From a virus, in IMG/VR virus record IMGVR_UViG_3300022752_000254, positions 1 to 31,922 of that record: 31,922 nucleotides of DNA. The stretch is one strand, 5' to 3'. The stretch's first letter is position 1. The number at the start of each line of letters is the position of its first letter. A model generated the notes under the pieces. That model did no database searches. It saw only the letters and a list, made by a program, of their open reading frames with translations, and was not told the DNA's origin. Of the stretch, positions 29,803-31,922 are shown piece after piece. The position numbers and the translations under genes were made by a program.

Positions 29803-29804
29803 CA
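29799..29804 (+). promoter_or_regulatory. TTGACA start-associated motif
   Basis: TTGACA overlaps the previous gene's stop (TTTGACA) and lies 13 nt before GTG 29818. A perfect AGGCATGCCT palindrome ends 3-4 nt upstream. Confidence 0.5.
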
Positions 29805-29817
29805 TCCTTTTTACGCC

Positions 29818-30153
29818 GTGGGCGCAGGTGTGTATCATCTTACCGTTGAACAGGGCGTGGATCTCGCCCTGCAGGTCTCCGTGCAGGATGCCAATGGATC
29901 CACCTACAGCTTGGCCGGCGCCGCCGCCGCTGCTCAGATTCGCGATACCTACAACGGCAGCCTCTTGGCCAGCTTTTCGGTTGTCACTGCCACTGGCGTG
30001 ACCGGCCGGCTGGATCTTGCGCTGAATGCCGCCACCGCCAGCTCCCTGCCGCTTTCCGGCGGCAAATGGGATCTGCTGCTGACCACCAGCGGCGGGACCA
30101 AGGTGCGGCTGCTGAACGGAAACGTGACCGTCAGCGGCGAGGTCACCGAATGA
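29818..30153 (+). CDS. Beta-rich tail-fibre-associated protein, 111 aa
   Basis: From GTG 29818, set by the TTGACA motif. The pattern 'YHLTVEQGVDLALQVSVQDANGSTYSLAGAAAAAQIRDTYNGSLLASFSV' then 'GKWDLLLTTSGGTKVRLLNGNVTVSGEVTE' is a small beta-sandwich seen in phage neck/fibre-attachment proteins that begin 'qG.dl...v...d..G...dltG..a..qiR'. It is thought to be structural. Ends with ATGA overlap to the next gene. Confidence 0.55.
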   Translation: MGAGVYHLTVEQGVDLALQVSVQDANGSTYSLAGAAAAAQIRDTYNGSLLASFSVVTATGVTGRLDLALNAATASSLPLSGGKWDLLLTTSGGTKVRLLNGNVTVSGEVTE

Positions 30154-30347
30154 GCGCCCCCGTTGTCACCACTATTGCCGGCCCTGCCTCCGTTACTGTG
30201 GCCAGCGGGATATTAAGCACCGCTGGAGCCACTCCGGGAGCCCATGCCTCCAGTCATGCCGCCGGTGGGACCGACCCCGTCAGTCCTTCCAGTATCGGGG
30301 CACTTTCAGCTGGAGAGGCTATTGCCTACGCCATCGCCCTTGGCTGA
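30150..30347 (+). CDS. Small fibre-associated protein with GGTDP-IGA motif
   Basis: 65 aa from ATG 30150 (overlap with previous stop). The motif 'HASSHAAGGTDPVSPSSIGAL' is common in phage tail-fibre and neck-whisker proteins. The rest is Thr/Val-rich beta sequence. It may be the attachment piece for the following fibre. CTGACA lies in the stop region just before the next gene. Confidence 0.6.
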   Translation: MSAPVVTTIAGPASVTVASGILSTAGATPGAHASSHAAGGTDPVSPSSIGALSAGEAIAYAIALG

Positions 30348-30367
30348 CAAGTCATTCAAATAAAGCC

Positions 30368-31714
30368 ATGAAGCAGATTGTCTCCAACTACATCTATAGC
30401 CCCACGACCAATGTGGTGACCCTTTCCGGCCTCAACATTGATGCCGATCAGCTCCTTCTTATCGTGGCGCCGCAGGTGGGGCGAACGATGTACAACTTTG
30501 CCAGCGTCACCGGATCCGTGGTGGCTGGCGTGGACACACGCGTCACGCTGAACGCCTCCACCGCCGGGCTTACCACCACCAGCCCGCTGGTCATTTTTTA
30601 TGATGACCAGGCCTCCGTCCAGTCCGTCACCGGCACCGTGGCGCTGGATGCCAACAGCCTGGCGGCCCTGGAGAGCGTCACCGTCACCGTGGGCAACGTC
30701 ACCATCGGTAGTGCGGTCACCATTGCCGGCTTTTCCACCTCCAGCCTGCCCCCTTCCACGGTGACGGTGGGCAACACCGTCACCATCTCCGGCACGGTCA
30801 CGGCAACTTCACTTCTGAACAGTACGGTTGAAAATTATGACGAAACAGTTGCCCCTAATGTTATTGCCGTTCATATAAAAGATACGGCTAACAACATTTT
30901 TGGAGTATCTCCATTTCCAATCTCCGGCACGGTCACGGTTGGCAATTCCGTCACCATCGGCTCTCTCCCCGTCTCGCTTTCCACCACCACCATCGGCGGG
31001 ACGGCTCGGCTCAACGTCACGCTGTCCTCCGCCACCACGCTGGGGGCCGCGGTGCCCAGCTACGGCAATCTCTACGGCGGATCGGACGGCACAAACTTCC
31101 GCGCCATCAATGTAGACAGCTCCGGGCGGACCGTCGTCACCGGCTCTGTCAGCGTTGGATCTCTTCCAGCCATCTCCGGCACGGTCACGGTGAGTGGATT
31201 TGCATCTGTATCTGTGGGTAGCGGAGCAATTTTGGCGGCTGGTTCAAGAAATGGAACTATAGTTCCATTGCCTCTCGATTCGGGGTCTGGGAATCTTGCA
31301 GTTCAATTAAAGCAATCAAGTGGGCCGTCTAATGACCCTATTTCTAATACAAACCCCCTTTGGGTAACTGCTGTAAATACAACCGTCACCGTGGGATCTC
31401 TGCCAGCCATCTCCGGCACGGTCACAGTAGGAGCCATGCCCTCCGGCGCACTGACCACTAGGTTTGGCTCCGTCACCACGGCCAACACCGCCCAACTGAC
31501 TAGTGCGGTGACTAACGCCTCCCGCAAATATCTCCTCGTCCAAAATATCGCCACCAGCACCGTCACCATCGGGATCGGCTTTGCCCCCACCACCACCCAA
31601 GGCATTCAGCTGACGGCTGGGGCCGGGCTAACCTTTGACGCCTTTTGCCCTACCGGCGGGGTGTGGTGGCTTTCCGGCGTTACCAGTTCCAATTTTTGCG
31701 TGATCGAGGGTTGA
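30368..31714 (+). CDS. Repeat-rich tail fibre protein
   Basis: 448 aa. Dominated by short beta repeats of the type ISGTVTVGN.VTIGSLP (residues about 100-360), suggesting a beta-solenoid or trimeric fibre. The C-terminus (ATSTVTIGIGFAPTTTQ to GVWWLSGVTSSNFCVIEG) looks like a globular receptor-binding head. The gene alternates GC-rich repeat units with AT-rich unique inserts (30804-30919, 31191-31408). Probably a host-recognition fibre; length varies by repeat recombination in such genes. Confidence 0.65.
   Translation: MKQIVSNYIYSPTTNVVTLSGLNIDADQLLLIVAPQVGRTMYNFASVTGSVVAGVDTRVTLNASTAGLTTTSPLVIFYDDQASVQSVTGTVALDANSLAALESVTVTVGNVTIGSAVTIAGFSTSSLPPSTVTVGNTVTISGTVTATSLLNSTVENYDETVAPNVIAVHIKDTANNIFGVSPFPISGTVTVGNSVTIGSLPVSLSTTTIGGTARLNVTLSSATTLGAAVPSYGNLYGGSDGTNFRAINVDSSGRTVVTGSVSVGSLPAISGTVTVSGFASVSVGSGAILAAGSRNGTIVPLPLDSGSGNLAVQLKQSSGPSNDPISNTNPLWVTAVNTTVTVGSLPAISGTVTVGAMPSGALTTRFGSVTTANTAQLTSAVTNASRKYLLVQNIATSTVTIGIGFAPTTTQGIQLTAGAGLTFDAFCPTGGVWWLSGVTSSNFCVIEG
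30785..31427 (+). repeat. Four copies of a 19-bp repeat in the fibre gene
   Basis: ATCTCCGGCACGGTCACGG occurs at 30785-30803, 30920-30938, 31172-31190 and 31409-31427 (the last has AG for GG). The repeats encode ISGTVT units and bracket two AT-rich segments, as if these were exchanged through the repeats. Confidence 0.7.
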
Positions 31715-31735
31715 TCGCCGTGATTGCCCTATTTT

Positions 31736-31759
31736 CTATCTGCTATCTCCTATCTGCTA
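31736..31759 (+). repeat. Short direct repeat CTATCTGCTA between fibre genes
   Basis: CTATCTGCTA occurs at 31736-31745 and 31750-31759, separated by TCTC, in the 67-bp gap before the last gene. No function evident. Confidence 0.4.
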
Positions 31760-31781
31760 AAACACCGGAGGCGTTTTAGTC

Positions 31782-31922
31782 ATGGGCTTCTTCGGCGGCG
31801 GAGGCGGGAGTAGCGTGGATTTGGCCAGCCCTTCGGCGATTGGTAGCACCACGCCAAATACTGGCAAATTCACAACACTAGAGGCAACGACATCACTTCA
31901 AGTCTCAACCAGCGGATTTTTG
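31782..31922 (+). CDS. Tail fibre-type protein (partial, 5' end)
   Basis: Starts at ATG 31782 with CGGAGG about 10 nt upstream and runs off the window. The 47 visible residues begin MGFFGGGGGSSVDLASPSAI, then 'GSTTPNTGKFTTLEATTSL'. This 'P..IG.ttP..gkFTtL.a' sequence is the repeated N-terminal pattern of many tail fibre and tail-spike proteins. It should be another receptor-binding or fibre component; its size is unknown. Confidence 0.7.
   Translation, partial: MGFFGGGGGSSVDLASPSAIGSTTPNTGKFTTLEATTSLQVSTSGFL

Noticed and set aside
1-31922. CRISPR array, insertion sequence or rRNA
   Set aside because: No regularly spaced repeats with unique spacers, no transposase and no rRNA-like sequence were seen.

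Overview
The window is a contiguous piece of a temperate, long-tailed (siphovirus-like) phage genome with a lambda-like packaging and head-tail order. Both ends cut through genes. A tRNA-like attachment site at 5155-5201 has phage genes on both sides, so the sequence reads as a free phage genome (attP) and not as a prophage end. The host cannot be named from sequence. A lipoprotein/membrane pair resembling spanins points to a Gram-negative host, and the base composition is GC-rich by eye. Many genes lack a Shine-Dalgarno sequence and carry a TTGACA hexamer 13-17 nt before the start codon instead.

Layout: (1) 1-3083, end of a preceding gene, then a lysis cassette (XhlA-like coil/TM protein, holin-like peptide, overlapping spanin-like pair, M15 endolysin), then a MazG-like protein, a metallophosphoesterase and a small DNA-binding protein. 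(2) 3073-5250, lysogeny region: secreted 96-aa protein, two divergent ribbon-helix-helix proteins around an operator-like spacer, an excisionase-like gene converging on and overlapping a tyrosine integrase, and attP with four arm-type repeats CGTAGCAA. (3) 5129-10904, early region: a chain of very small coupled genes with GGAGG ribosome binding sites, several HTH proteins, a TOPRIM primase-like protein and a P-loop helicase-like protein. (4) 10849-11227, an intergenic region rich in CATGGTCA repeats, a candidate cos/pac or origin. (5) 11228-18144, packaging and head: Nu1-like small terminase, GpA-like large terminase, gpW-like protein, portal, protease-scaffold with a probable internal scaffold start, major capsid protein, a strong terminator, and an FII-like connector.

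(6) 18150-23085, the most unusual part: six coupled genes inserted between head-tail connector genes. They encode a double GT2 glycosyltransferase, a GT-B/GT9-like glycosyltransferase, the pyrimidine half of a two-subunit thiamine-diphosphate (E1-beta-like) enzyme, a radical SAM/SPASM-like enzyme, the diphosphate half (E1-alpha-like) and a zinc-ribbon protein. Together they look like an auxiliary pathway that builds and transfers a modified sugar or other glycan group. (7) 23090-31922, tail: terminator-like protein, tube protein, a G/GT-type tail chaperone with a textbook -1 frameshift site, a 442-aa tape measure, beta-rich tail-tip proteins and repeat-rich fibre genes running off the window end.

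The structural genes run on the plus strand. The exceptions on the minus strand are the secreted protein, one RHH gene, the integrase and a small membrane-protein gene after the large terminase.
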